From NCBI RefSeq assembly GCF_013359725.1, contig NZ_JABFMW010000011.1, positions 41,062 to 105,061 of the forward strand: a DNA stretch of 64,000 nucleotides, written 5' to 3'. Under the pieces are notes generated by a model. The model was given only the letters and a program-made list of their open reading frames with translations, was not told the DNA's origin and ran no database searches. A program made the translations under genes and the position numbers. This DNA comes from Pseudarthrobacter sp. C4D7. GTDB lineage: Bacteria > Actinomycetota > Actinomycetes > Actinomycetales > Micrococcaceae. Positions 1-7,254 of this stretch are shown piece after piece. How positions within the stretch are numbered: the stretch's first letter is position 1; every line of letters starts with the position of its first letter.

Positions 1-657
1 GGCGGGGATTTCCTGAAGAACCAGGTGGGGTACATGGGCGACCTCGCCGGCGGCGGCCTGATCGCCGTCTTCATCTACCTGATGATCGTCACAGGCAAGC
101 TCACGGTGAACTGCCTCAACGCTTACGGCGCCTTCATGTGTGGGGTGACCATCAGCACCGCCGTCAACCGGAAGGACACCGTCTCCAAAGCCGTGCGGAT
201 CGCCTTTATCGTGGCCGTCATCGGCGCCAGTGTCCTGATCGCGCTGTTCGCCAGCAAGGACTTCCTGAACCTGTTCAAGAACTTCGTGCTCCTGCTGCTC
301 ATGGTGTTCACCCCGTGGTCCGTCATCAACCTCGTGGACTATTACAAGATCTCGCGCGACCGGCTGGACATTCCGGCCCTCTACAACCCGGACGGACGGT
401 ACGGCCGCTGGAACGCCGCCGCCCTGGTCTCCTACGGAGCCGGCGTGGTCATCCAGGTCCCGTTCCTGGCGCAGTCGCTGTACACCGGCCCCGTCACCAA
501 GCTGCTGGGCGGCGCGGACATTTCCTGGCTGGTGGGGATCGTTGCCACCCTGGCCATCTACTACCCGTGGGCCAAGGCAACCAACCGGGCGCCGGCGGAG
601 TCCATCTACCCGGAGAGCTCCGCCGGCGTACCGGCTGCGGCGGCCGTGAAGGGATAA
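1..657 (+). CDS. NCS1-family cytosine/purine-type permease, C-terminal part
   Basis: The frame is open from the first base of the window, so the N-terminus is missing. About 218 residues remain. They hold several hydrophobic segments and features common in the C-terminal half of NCS1 nucleobase/hydantoin symporters: a TPWSVINLVDYY segment, then a loop with an NPDGRYGRWN motif, then further membrane helices and a polar Ala-rich tail. It probably imports a cytosine-, purine- or hydantoin-like substrate with Na+ or H+. An NCS2 permease and a RutE-like reductase lie about 6 kb downstream, so this neighbourhood has several nucleobase-related genes. A strong hairpin follows the stop. The exact substrate cannot be read from this fragment. 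Confidence 0.85.
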   Translation, partial: GGDFLKNQVGYMGDLAGGGLIAVFIYLMIVTGKLTVNCLNAYGAFMCGVTISTAVNRKDTVSKAVRIAFIVAVIGASVLIALFASKDFLNLFKNFVLLLLMVFTPWSVINLVDYYKISRDRLDIPALYNPDGRYGRWNAAALVSYGAGVVIQVPFLAQSLYTGPVTKLLGGADISWLVGIVATLAIYYPWAKATNRAPAESIYPESSAGVPAAAAVKG

Positions 658-745
658 GGCGCACCGTCCAGGAGGAAGGTCTTTCCGGGCGGGGAGCTCT
701 TCTTAGGCGAGGACTTCTTTCCAGGCGGGGACTCTGTCCAGCCAC

Positions 746-789
746 GCGCGACGGCGGCCCGGGCGAAAGTGCCTGGGCCGCCGTCGCGC
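746..789 (+). terminator. Rho-independent terminator after the permease
   Basis: A 19-bp stem (746-764 with 771-789, one G-T wobble) encloses a 6-base GAAAGT loop. It is followed directly by a T run at 790-794. It lies between the convergent permease and DUF4190 genes. The T tract is on the plus strand, so it mainly terminates the permease transcript. Confidence 0.85.
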
Positions 790-807
790 TTTTTCACTCG
801 CAGGGTG

Positions 808-1278
808 CTAGAAGGTGCCGGTATTCGAGCCGGCCGAGCCGGCGAGGGCCACGCCAACAATAAAGAGCAGCCAGATGGCCCCGTAGCCCAGGAGGCACAG
901 GTAGCCGAGCACCAGGCCCGTAATGGACATCCCCTTGCCGGAAGGCTCACGCCGGAGCGCCATGTGGCCGGTGATGATGGCGGCGAACTGGGGAAGCAGC
1001 AGCCAGCCCATAATGACCGATGCGATGCCGCAGACCATGCTGGCGATGCTCAGGTTCTTTGGTTGGACCGCTCCGCCGTAGTAGGAGGGCTGGCCCGTGT
1101 ATTGGGGCTGGCCGTAGGTGTACTGGGCCTGGTTGTACGGTGGCTGCCCGGACTGGGGCTGGCCGTAGGCCGGGCCCTGCCCGTACGTGGGCGGCGGCTG
1201 GTATCCGGGCCACGGCGCACCGTTGTGCTGGTTTCCGGAATACCGGTAGTCGGGGCCCTGTGGTGGCTGGTTGCTCAT
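808..1278 (-). CDS. DUF4190 domain membrane protein
   Basis: 156 residues. The first 70 are low-complexity, rich in Tyr, Gln, Pro and Gly, with repeated YGQ and PYGQP-like units. The rest is a DUF4190-type domain: a hydrophobic segment (LSIASMVCGIASVI), a GHMALRR turn, and a second segment near the C-terminus. Two membrane helices with a disordered cytoplasmic tail are expected. Such proteins are common and functionally uncharacterised in Actinobacteria. A GGGAGGAA Shine-Dalgarno sits just before the ATG. The gene is convergent with the permease upstream and forms no obvious operon. Confidence 0.8.
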   Translation of the reverse strand: MSNQPPQGPDYRYSGNQHNGAPWPGYQPPPTYGQGPAYGQPQSGQPPYNQAQYTYGQPQYTGQPSYYGGAVQPKNLSIASMVCGIASVIMGWLLLPQFAAIITGHMALRREPSGKGMSITGLVLGYLCLLGYGAIWLLFIVGVALAGSAGSNTGTF

Positions 1279-1312
1279 GATTCCTCCCCTGCGAATCTGG
1301 CTCCAGCCTACT

Positions 1313-1909
1313 TCAGTGCAGGACCAAACGGATGGCCAGGATCACCATGAGGACGCCGATCGACGCGTCAATCCACCGCCAGGTGCGGGGACTCGCCAGC
1401 ACCCCGGCCAGGATCCTTGCCCCGTAGCCTAGGACGGAAAACCACAGGACGCTTCCGGCCACGGCGCCGCCCGCAAAAATCCAGCGCAGTCCAGGACCCT
1501 GCTGGTTGGCAAGGCTGCCCAGCAGGACCACGGTGTCCAGGTAGACATGCGGGTTGAGGAACGTCAGCGCCACCGTGGTGGCGATTACTGAATTCCGTGA
1601 CCTGGGGGCCTGCTCCGCCAAAGCGGACGGCCTTGCGGCAGCGCGGAAAGACCGCACCGCGAACCACAGCAGGTAGGCCGCTCCGGCCCAGCGCAGGACT
1701 TCCAGCGCCGCGGGGAACCGGGTGACCAGCGCACCGATGCCCGCGGTTCCGGCCAGGATCAACAGCGCATCGCCGGCCATGCAGACAGCCACCACGGCGC
1801 CAACGTGCTCCCGGCGAACGCCCTGGCGCAGCACAAAAGCGTTCTGGGCACCGATTGCCACGATCAGCGCCAGCCCGGTCAGCATTCCGGTTATTCCCGC
1901 AGTCCACAT
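1313..1909 (-). CDS. LysE/ArgO-family amino acid exporter
   Basis: 198 residues from the chosen ATG. It matches the LysE exporter fold of about six helices, with the hallmark GAQNAFVLRQG segment in the first third, a WAGAAYLLWFA helix and an FLNPHVYLDTVVLLGS motif, where Asn-Pro is typical of the family. It should export basic amino acids (lysine, arginine or analogues) across the membrane. The open frame extends upstream to a TTG at 1945, but alignment with LysE/ArgO length favours the ATG at 1909, where MWTAGITG begins the first helix. It is divergent from a LysG/ArgP-type regulator, the standard arrangement in which the regulator induces the exporter when the amino acid accumulates. Confidence 0.88.
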   Translation of the reverse strand: MWTAGITGMLTGLALIVAIGAQNAFVLRQGVRREHVGAVVAVCMAGDALLILAGTAGIGALVTRFPAALEVLRWAGAAYLLWFAVRSFRAAARPSALAEQAPRSRNSVIATTVALTFLNPHVYLDTVVLLGSLANQQGPGLRWIFAGGAVAGSVLWFSVLGYGARILAGVLASPRTWRWIDASIGVLMVILAIRLVLH

Positions 1910-1952
1910 ACCGACCACCGTAGGGTTGGATGGGAATGTAGACAAATGAATG

Positions 1953-1973
1953 ATTCTTGATGGTCATTAGAAT
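1953..1973. promoter_or_regulatory. LysR-type box between exporter and regulator
   Basis: The inverted repeat ATTCT-N11-AGAAT fits the classical T-N11-A LysR-type binding motif. It lies between the divergent exporter and LysG-like genes. Its right arm overlaps TAGAAT (1968-1973), which is placed as the -10 box of the regulator, so binding would both autoregulate and control the exporter. Confidence 0.65.
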
Positions 1974-1979
1974 ATCTTC

Positions 1980-3224
1980 ATGAACCTTGAACACCTGAAA
2001 GCCCTCGTGGCGGTCATCGATGAAGGCACCTTCGAGGCCGCGGCAGACCAGCTCCGGATCACGCCTTCTGCGGTGAGCCAACGGATCAAGGCACTGGAAT
2101 CGTCCGTGGGCCAGGTGCTGGTGCGCCGCCGGGTGCCGTGCACTGCCACCGACGCCGGCGCGCTCCTGCTGCGGATGGCCCGGCAGGTGCAGGTGCTGGA
2201 GGCGGAAGCGTCAGCAGCACTGGGCGCCGGGTCGCCGGCCCGGGCCCATCTTCCCGTAGCCGTCAACGCGGATTCGCTGGCCACGTGGTTCATCCCTGTC
2301 CTCCACCAGGCCGCCGGCTGGGACGACGCCGCCCTTGACCTCCTGGTGGAGGACCAGGGCTTCAGCAGCCGGCTGCTCCGTGACGGAGCGGTAATGGGCG
2401 CCGTGACGTCCGATCCCGTCCCGGTCAGCGGGTGCCGCGTGGAGTTGCTGGGCTCCATGCGGTACATCCCGGTAGCCGCTCCCGGGCTGCACCGCCGCTT
2501 CTCCACGTCCGGCGCTCCGGACTGGTCAGCCATGCCGGTCCTGAAATTCAACGCGAAAGACACCCTTCAGCAGCAACTGCTCACCGCGAAGGGCGTGGCA
2601 GGCCCTCCGCCCACGCACACTGTGCCTTCTTCCCAGGGGTTTTTCGCGGCAGTCAAGGCCGGCCTGGGCTGGGGAATGATCCCGGAGCTCCAGCTCGACG
2701 GGGAGCTGGAGCGCGGCGCCCTGGTCCGGCTGGAGGAGCACACCCACCAGGACGTTGCCCTCTACTGGCAGGCATGGGCGCTGGATTCAGAGCGCCTTGG
2801 CCGGATGGGCGCGGCGGTACGCGCGGCCGCAGCGGCCCAGCTTCGTGCAGGGGATGGACAGGAGCTTAGCGGACCAAGTAGGGCAGGACATAGACCGCGA
2901 AAACAACAAAGGCGGCCAGCAGTGCCAGCTTTCCGCCGCTGGTTCCGCCATGCTGGTGGGCGTTGGTGCTCCGGCCGTGGCGTGCCGGGACAGCGGGTCC
3001 CGTCGGCCGCTTCTTGGCAGGCACCGTGGCCGCCGCGCCAGTCCGGCCCGCCCGTGCCTCCCGTGGGGGCAGGGCGCGCCCGGCAGGATGCCGGGCGGCG
3101 CTGCGTGCCCTGGCGGCCTGGTCGTCCGACCCCGCGCTCCCTCCCGGGGCCGCCGGACCCGCCGGCGGCAAAGCACCCGCGGGCCGAACCACGGTTCCGG
3201 GGCGCACGTTGCGCAGGGCTGTAA
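1980..3224 (+). CDS. LysG/ArgP-type LysR regulator, apparent 3' read-through
   Basis: The first ~295 residues form a complete LysR regulator of the LysG/ArgP (IciA) type. A winged helix-turn-helix covers residues 1-60 (ITPSAVSQRIKALE) and a periplasmic-binding-fold effector domain follows. It should sense lysine or arginine and activate the divergent LysE-type exporter. The frame then continues for about 118 residues of Arg/Pro-rich sequence that is simply the antisense of the NERD gene, giving 414 residues against about 290-300 for the family. A stop at 2867-2869 lies one frame away, so a one-base deletion near the end is likely. No Shine-Dalgarno is visible. TAGAAT lies six bases before the ATG, consistent with a leaderless mRNA. 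Confidence 0.82.
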   Translation: MNLEHLKALVAVIDEGTFEAAADQLRITPSAVSQRIKALESSVGQVLVRRRVPCTATDAGALLLRMARQVQVLEAEASAALGAGSPARAHLPVAVNADSLATWFIPVLHQAAGWDDAALDLLVEDQGFSSRLLRDGAVMGAVTSDPVPVSGCRVELLGSMRYIPVAAPGLHRRFSTSGAPDWSAMPVLKFNAKDTLQQQLLTAKGVAGPPPTHTVPSSQGFFAAVKAGLGWGMIPELQLDGELERGALVRLEEHTHQDVALYWQAWALDSERLGRMGAAVRAAAAAQLRAGDGQELSGPSRAGHRPRKQQRRPAVPAFRRWFRHAGGRWCSGRGVPGQRVPSAASWQAPWPPRQSGPPVPPVGAGRARQDAGRRCVPWRPGRPTPRSLPGPPDPPAAKHPRAEPRFRGARCAGL

Positions 3225-3816
3225 TTCCGGGCTCCTGCTCGTGCGTGAGCTGCCGGCCCAGCTCCTCGTACAAACCCACCACAGCCTGCTGGTCGAGGAC
3301 CGCCGGCAGCGCCTCGATGGCACCAACAACGCGCTGGGGACCAGCCACCGCAACGTCCGCGGCGGTGACGCCAAAGAGGTCCGGCTGCGCAGCCATGCAG
3401 ATGAGCGGACGCACCAGCCTGCGGTGCGGCGGAGCAAGCACGGAAGCAACAGCGGCGCATTGGGCCAGTGCACCTTCAACGGCCTGCGTCCGCGCGTAGC
3501 GGCCCTGCCACAGCACCCCGGAAGCAATCCGCACTTCACCGGTCCAGTTCTTTGAATCCACCACCACGACGCCGCCGGGGCCTACCAGGACGTGGTCGAG
3601 GTTCGCCTTGGGCCTGCCCGGCCAGTGGACGTCATGGAGCACGTACCAGCCGCGGGGAACCAGCTCGCTGAGCTTGTCGGCCACTATCCGCTCCCCCACC
3701 GCGCCGGCGTCCCACGCCCTGGTGGAGCGTTCGGCCTGGTCCAGCCGCCGCTTAAGCCTCGCAACACGCTCGGCCGCCAGCCTGGACTGCTCCGCTGCCC
3801 CGTCTCCTGCCCCCAT
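2866..3816 (-). CDS. NERD domain protein with C-terminal membrane helix
   Basis: 316 residues. A charged helical N-terminus (1-40) precedes a NERD (nuclease-related) domain at about 40-150. It carries a GERIVADKL start, NLDHVLVGPGGVVVVDSK with Asp and Lys in the positions expected for the restriction-endonuclease-like core, and a GVLWQGRYARTQ segment. A long Pro/Ala/Arg-rich linker (about 210-285) leads to one terminal membrane helix (LALLAAFVVFAVYVLPYLVR). NERD proteins are predicted nucleases or DNA-processing factors, and the physiological role here is unknown. The gene is convergent with the LysG-like gene and overlaps its over-extended reading frame by 359 bp. The overlap probably reflects a defect in the regulator, not in this gene. 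Confidence 0.8.
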   Translation of the reverse strand: MGAGDGAAEQSRLAAERVARLKRRLDQAERSTRAWDAGAVGERIVADKLSELVPRGWYVLHDVHWPGRPKANLDHVLVGPGGVVVVDSKNWTGEVRIASGVLWQGRYARTQAVEGALAQCAAVASVLAPPHRRLVRPLICMAAQPDLFGVTAADVAVAGPQRVVGAIEALPAVLDQQAVVGLYEELGRQLTHEQEPGITALRNVRPGTVVRPAGALPPAGPAAPGGSAGSDDQAARARSAARHPAGRALPPREARAGRTGAAATVPAKKRPTGPAVPARHGRSTNAHQHGGTSGGKLALLAAFVVFAVYVLPYLVR

Positions 3817-4024
3817 TGGACGTCCCCGTTTCCTTGCCGGACAGGACGACGCCGACGGACCGCCGTCGTCCGTTCCTTTCGCGTGTTTTCGTGGAATTTT
3901 CTTGAAATTAGCAGGGGGCGGAACGGGCGGTATATAGGTACTTTCGCGGCGGTGTACTCAGGTTGACTACTTGGTTTGTACCGTCACGGCAGGTCACACC
4001 GTCCGGATTCTGGGCGGATCGTTT

Positions 4025-4050
4025 TGACTCATGCCAGGTTCTGGCATGCT
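4025..4050 (+). promoter_or_regulatory. pgm promoter region with perfect inverted repeat
   Basis: TTGACT (4025-4030) resembles a -35 box. Next comes a perfect inverted repeat, CATGCCAG-gtt-CTGGCATG (4030-4048). CATGCT at 4045-4050 sits exactly six bases before the pgm ATG, where the -10 box of a leaderless transcript would be. The -35/-10 spacing is short, so the repeat may be an operator or an alternative promoter may be used. No Shine-Dalgarno precedes the ATG. Confidence 0.4.
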
Positions 4051-4056
4051 GTAGCC

Positions 4057-5709
4057 ATGGCTAGCCGCGCGGGCACAGTTGCCCAACCCCAGGACCTTGT
4101 TGACATCACTGCGCTCCTTGACGCGTATTACGACATCGCGCCGGACCTCAGTGATCCCGGCCAGCGTGTGGTGTTCGGAACATCCGGGCACCGGGGATCC
4201 AGCCTCAAGGCCTCCTTCAATGAGCCGCACATCGTGGCCATCACCCAGGCCATCGTGGAGTACCGCGCGGCGCAGGGCGTCACGGGCCCGCTGTTCCTCG
4301 CCAAGGACACCCACGCACTGAGTGAGCCGGCCCAGAACTCGGCCCTTGAGGTCCTCGCCGCCAACGGCGTCCAGGTGCTGGTGGATGCCCGGCACGGCTA
4401 CACCCCTACGCCGGCACTGAGCCATGCCATCCTCACGTACAACCGCCAGGCGGCGCCCGGCGCACCGCAGGCTGACGGCATTGTGGTGACGCCCAGCCAC
4501 AACCCCCCTGCCGACGGCGGTTTCAAGTACAACCCCCCGCACGGCGGACCGGCCGACTCGGACGCCACGGGGTGGATCGCCAACCGCGCCAATGAGCTGC
4601 TGGAAAACGGCCTGCGGGGCGTGAAGCGGATTCCGCTGGCCGACGCGCAGTCCGCGGACACCACCGGCAAGTTCGACTTCCTCTCCAGCTACGTGGACGA
4701 CCTTCCGTCCGTCCTGAACCTGGACGCCATCCGCGAGGCCGGTGTACGGATCGGCGCAGACCCCATGGGTGGCGCCTCTGTTGACTACTGGGGCGAGATC
4801 GCCGAACGCCACCACCTGGACCTGACCGTGGTGAACCCCACGGTGGATCCGCAGTGGGCATTCATGACCCTGGACTGGGACGAGAAGATCCGCATGGACT
4901 GCTCCTCGCCGTCCGCCATGGCTTCGCTGATCCAGCGGATGTCCGCCGGCGGATCCACCTTCGACATCGCCACCGGCAATGACGCCGACGCAGACCGCCA
5001 CGGCATCGTCACCCCGGATGGCGGGCTGATGAACCCCAACCACTACCTCGCCGTGGCCATCGACTACCTGTACCGCAACCGCAGCGGCTGGAACCCGGCC
5101 TCGGTGGTGGGCAAGACCCTGGTCTCCTCCTCGATCATCGACCGAGTGGCGGAGAGCCTGGGCCGCAAGCTCGTGGAGGTCCCGGTGGGCTTCAAGTGGT
5201 TCGTCCCCGGCCTGCTGTCCGGCGAAGGCGCATTCGGCGGCGAGGAGTCCGCCGGCGCCTCCTTCAACAAGCTGGACGGCAGCGTGTGGACCACGGACAA
5301 GGACGGCATCCTGCTGGCCCTGCTGGCGTCCGAGATCACCGCCGTCACGGGCAAGTCCCCGTCGCAGCTCTATAAGGGCCTGACCGACCAGTTCGGGGCA
5401 CCGGTCTACGCCCGGATCGACGCCGCCGCCACGCGTGAGCAGAAGGCGAAGCTGGGCAAGCTCTCCGCCGCGGACGTCACTGCCACGTCGCTGGCCGGCG
5501 AAGAGATCACAGCCAAGCTCACCGAGGCTCCCGGAAACGGCGCCCCCATCGGCGGCCTGAAGGTGGTCACCGAGAACGCCTGGTTCGCCGCCAGGCCGTC
5601 CGGCACCGAGGACGTGTACAAGATCTACGCCGAGTCCTTCAAGGGCGAGGAACACCTGAAGCAGGTCCAGGCAGAGGCAAAGGCGCTGGTGGACAGCGTC
5701 ATCGCCTAG
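4057..5709 (+). CDS. pgm: Phosphoglucomutase (alpha-D-glucose phosphate-specific)
   Basis: 550 residues, the normal length for bacterial Pgm. It interconverts glucose-1-phosphate and glucose-6-phosphate in the cytoplasm, linking glycogen, trehalose and cell-wall sugar synthesis to glycolysis. All signature motifs are present: TSGHRGSS (42-49), the phosphoserine loop VTPSHNPP (Ser147), the Mg site DADADRHG (Asp309/311/313), a [10 protein letters not shown] sugar-binding loop and the C-terminal phosphate-binding [16 protein letters not shown]. The ATG at 4057 was chosen over an upstream in-frame ATG at 3976 because Pgm homologues begin here and the longer version adds unrelated sequence. The gene ends 11 bp inside the convergent 2H phosphoesterase gene. 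Confidence 0.97.
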   Translation: MASRAGTVAQPQDLVDITALLDAYYDIAPDLSDPGQRVVFGTSGHRGSSLKASFNEPHIVAITQAIVEYRAAQGVTGPLFLAKDTHALSEPAQNSALEVLAANGVQVLVDARHGYTPTPALSHAILTYNRQAAPGAPQADGIVVTPSHNPPADGGFKYNPPHGGPADSDATGWIANRANELLENGLRGVKRIPLADAQSADTTGKFDFLSSYVDDLPSVLNLDAIREAGVRIGADPMGGASVDYWGEIAERHHLDLTVVNPTVDPQWAFMTLDWDEKIRMDCSSPSAMASLIQRMSAGGSTFDIATGNDADADRHGIVTPDGGLMNPNHYLAVAIDYLYRNRSGWNPASVVGKTLVSSSIIDRVAESLGRKLVEVPVGFKWFVPGLLSGEGAFGGEESAGASFNKLDGSVWTTDKDGILLALLASEITAVTGKSPSQLYKGLTDQFGAPVYARIDAAATREQKAKLGKLSAADVTATSLAGEEITAKLTEAPGNGAPIGGLKVVTENAWFAARPSGTEDVYKIYAESFKGEEHLKQVQAEAKALVDSVIA

Positions 5710-6259
5710 CTTTCACCTTCGCGGCTCCACAGCCGGAGGCGCGCCTGATGGCGTGGTCGCCACCGGGAGCCATGTCCACCAGGGCGACGCGGTCAAGCAC
5801 GACGGCGTCGCCCGGGTGGAGGCGCTTGCCACCGTGGTGTGAGACGTGGGGACGGTATCCGGCGAGGGTGTGGGCGGGTGTCAGGATTCTTCCGTCCACG
5901 CTGCCGACCACGGCAACCAGCTGCCCGTGCAGCCCCTGCAGGTCCTGCTGGGGCTCGATGAGGCTGACAGGCACCGAACCGTTGCGCCCGAACGCGGCGT
6001 CCTCCCCTAACCTGAGCGCGGCACCCAGCGCTGCGGCTGCCGGGGCGTCCGCGAGCGCGGCGATGCGTTCGGCGGTGTCCGCGGCGTCCCTGGTGCCGGT
6101 GCCGGTGCCGGTGGCGCCGGTGGTGGCGGCAGCGCCGGCGTCGTACCGCAGGTCAAACCGCACCAGCGTAATGTGCAGCGGCCAGTCCGCCCGCGGGAAT
6201 ACCTGGCCTTCGGCCACGGGCTCGACAAAGGCCACGAAAATCAGGTTCCGGGTCGGCAT
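5699..6259 (-). CDS. 2H phosphoesterase / 2'-5' RNA ligase-like protein
   Basis: 186 residues from the ATG at 6259. The two catalytic histidine motifs of the 2H superfamily are visible: H29-I-T31 (LHITLV) and H138-V-S140 (RPHVSHH). About 110 residues lie between them, as in LigT/ThpR-like cyclic phosphodiesterases. It probably hydrolyses a 2',3'-cyclic or related nucleotide phosphodiester; the true substrate is unknown. Residues 49-56 are a Gly-Thr run encoded by a short 6-bp tandem repeat near 6092-6115, which is likely to be length-variable. A further in-frame ATG at 6307 would add 16 residues of unrelated sequence. The gene overlaps the 3' end of pgm by 11 bp in convergent orientation. Confidence 0.72.
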   Translation of the reverse strand: MPTRNLIFVAFVEPVAEGQVFPRADWPLHITLVRFDLRYDAGAAATTGATGTGTGTRDAADTAERIAALADAPAAAALGAALRLGEDAAFGRNGSVPVSLIEPQQDLQGLHGQLVAVVGSVDGRILTPAHTLAGYRPHVSHHGGKRLHPGDAVVLDRVALVDMAPGGDHAIRRASGCGAAKVKARR

Positions 6260-6317
6260 GCCCCAGTCTCCCACCCGCCCCATTAAACCCGCGCTCACCT
6301 CTGGCAATGAACGTTCA

Positions 6318-6443
6318 AACGCCCGCTCACGTCTGACCGAAAAACAGCAAACGCCCGCTCACCATGGTGAGCGGGCGTTTGCTGAAAGGACGCCAAAAGT
6401 GAGCGGGCGTTCGGGAAAAAGACGCCAAACTTGAGCGGACGTT
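6318..6443. repeat. Cluster of five AACGCCCGCTCA-type repeats
   Basis: Five copies of a 12-bp core lie in 126 bp between two minus-strand genes. AACGCCCGCTCA is at 6318-6329 and 6350-6361. Its complement TGAGCGGGCGTT is at 6368-6379 and 6400-6411, with a TGAGCGGACGTT variant at 6432-6443. Copies two and three form a perfect palindrome. Copies four and five share the flank GACGCCAAA. The arrangement looks like a nested REP-type intergenic element. Confidence 0.75.
6345..6384 (-). terminator. Perfect 40-bp palindrome, probable terminator of the reductase gene
   Basis: The two 20-base arms (6345-6364 and 6365-6384) are exact reverse complements. On the minus strand the hairpin is followed by a T run, complementary to the five A bases at 6340-6344. 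It lies about 65 bp past the stop of the RutE-like gene and contains two of the five repeat cores. Confidence 0.6.
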
Positions 6444-6448
6444 GAGGA

Positions 6449-7054
6449 CTAGACGGTGCGGACAGCCTCGCCGTAGGAGTACTTGGGCTTGGCTTCGCCC
6501 CAGGCATCCGCGCCGGGCCGGCCGATGTTGACCACCATGAAGCTCTTCTGGTCGCCGGCCGGGAAGAAGGCGGCGTCGATCGCGGCGAAGTCCGCGCCCG
6601 TCATGGGGCCGGCGGCGAAACCGAGCGAGCGGACGGCCAGCATGAAGTAGCCGGCCTGCAGGTGGGCGTTGTTGTTGCCCGTGGCTGCGGCGAGGGCCGG
6701 ATCGGCGTCGTACATGGCCTTGGGGGCGTTGTAACCGGGGAGGAAGCTGTCCCACTTTCCGGCCCAGTCAGTGTCGTAGCTGAGGATGGCCACGAGCGGC
6801 GCGGACGCCGTCTTGGCCTGGTTGCCGCGGGACATGGCATCCACCAGGGTGGCGCGGGCCTCTGCGGAGCGGACGTAGGTGACGCGCAGCGGCTGGGAAT
6901 TGAAGGCAGTGGGGCCGAACTTGGTGAGTTCGTAGATGGCCTGGGCCTGTTCCTCGGTTACCTCGCCGGTGAAGGTGTTGGCGGTGCGGGCCTGGGCGAA
7001 GATGGCGTCCACGGCTGCTGAATCGATAACCGCTTCTTCGTGGGCAATAGTCAT
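6449..7054 (-). CDS. Nitroreductase-family malonic semialdehyde reductase (RutE-like)
   Basis: 201 residues from the third codon of the open frame (ATG 7054), chosen because a GAAAGG ribosome site lies about seven bases upstream. It is an FMN-dependent nitroreductase-fold protein of the RutE/HadB subgroup: FNSQPLRVTYV near residue 55, then a GYFMLAVRSLGFAAGPM segment and a C-terminal VNIGRPG. RutE reduces malonic semialdehyde to 3-hydroxypropionate, the last toxic-aldehyde step of pyrimidine-ring catabolism. The divergent neighbour is an NCS2 uracil/xanthine permease, as expected for a pyrimidine role, but no other rut gene is present. A general nitro- or enone reductase is the alternative. 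Confidence 0.78.
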   Translation of the reverse strand: MTIAHEEAVIDSAAVDAIFAQARTANTFTGEVTEEQAQAIYELTKFGPTAFNSQPLRVTYVRSAEARATLVDAMSRGNQAKTASAPLVAILSYDTDWAGKWDSFLPGYNAPKAMYDADPALAAATGNNNAHLQAGYFMLAVRSLGFAAGPMTGADFAAIDAAFFPAGDQKSFMVVNIGRPGADAWGEAKPKYSYGEAVRTV

Positions 7055-7110
7055 TGGCATACCTTTCGCTGCGCCGCCCGCCTGCCGGGGAGGCCTTTGT
7101 TGCTTTCTAT

Positions 7111-7120
7111 AGTTGCAACT
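7111..7120. promoter_or_regulatory. Palindrome AGTTGCAACT upstream of the reductase
   Basis: A perfect 10-bp palindrome lies in the 200-bp divergent region. It abuts TATAGA on the minus strand, a likely -10 box for the reductase. Short AGTTGCAACT-like palindromes are typical of MarR/HxlR-type repressors. No such regulator is encoded nearby. Confidence 0.35.
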
Positions 7121-7254
7121 TCAAGTTCCTTCGCCCTCTTCCCGTGACGCCAGGTGACCTTGGCCACAGCGGGCGCCCTGGAATTACTTGGCGGTATTCT
7201 GGATCGAGTTGATCTCCGCCCCTCCGCGGCACCCCCTGAAAGGCATTCCTTCCC

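Noticed and set aside
3994..5655. 553-residue minus-strand frame opposite pgm
   Set aside because: Antisense to a clear phosphoglucomutase with all motifs.
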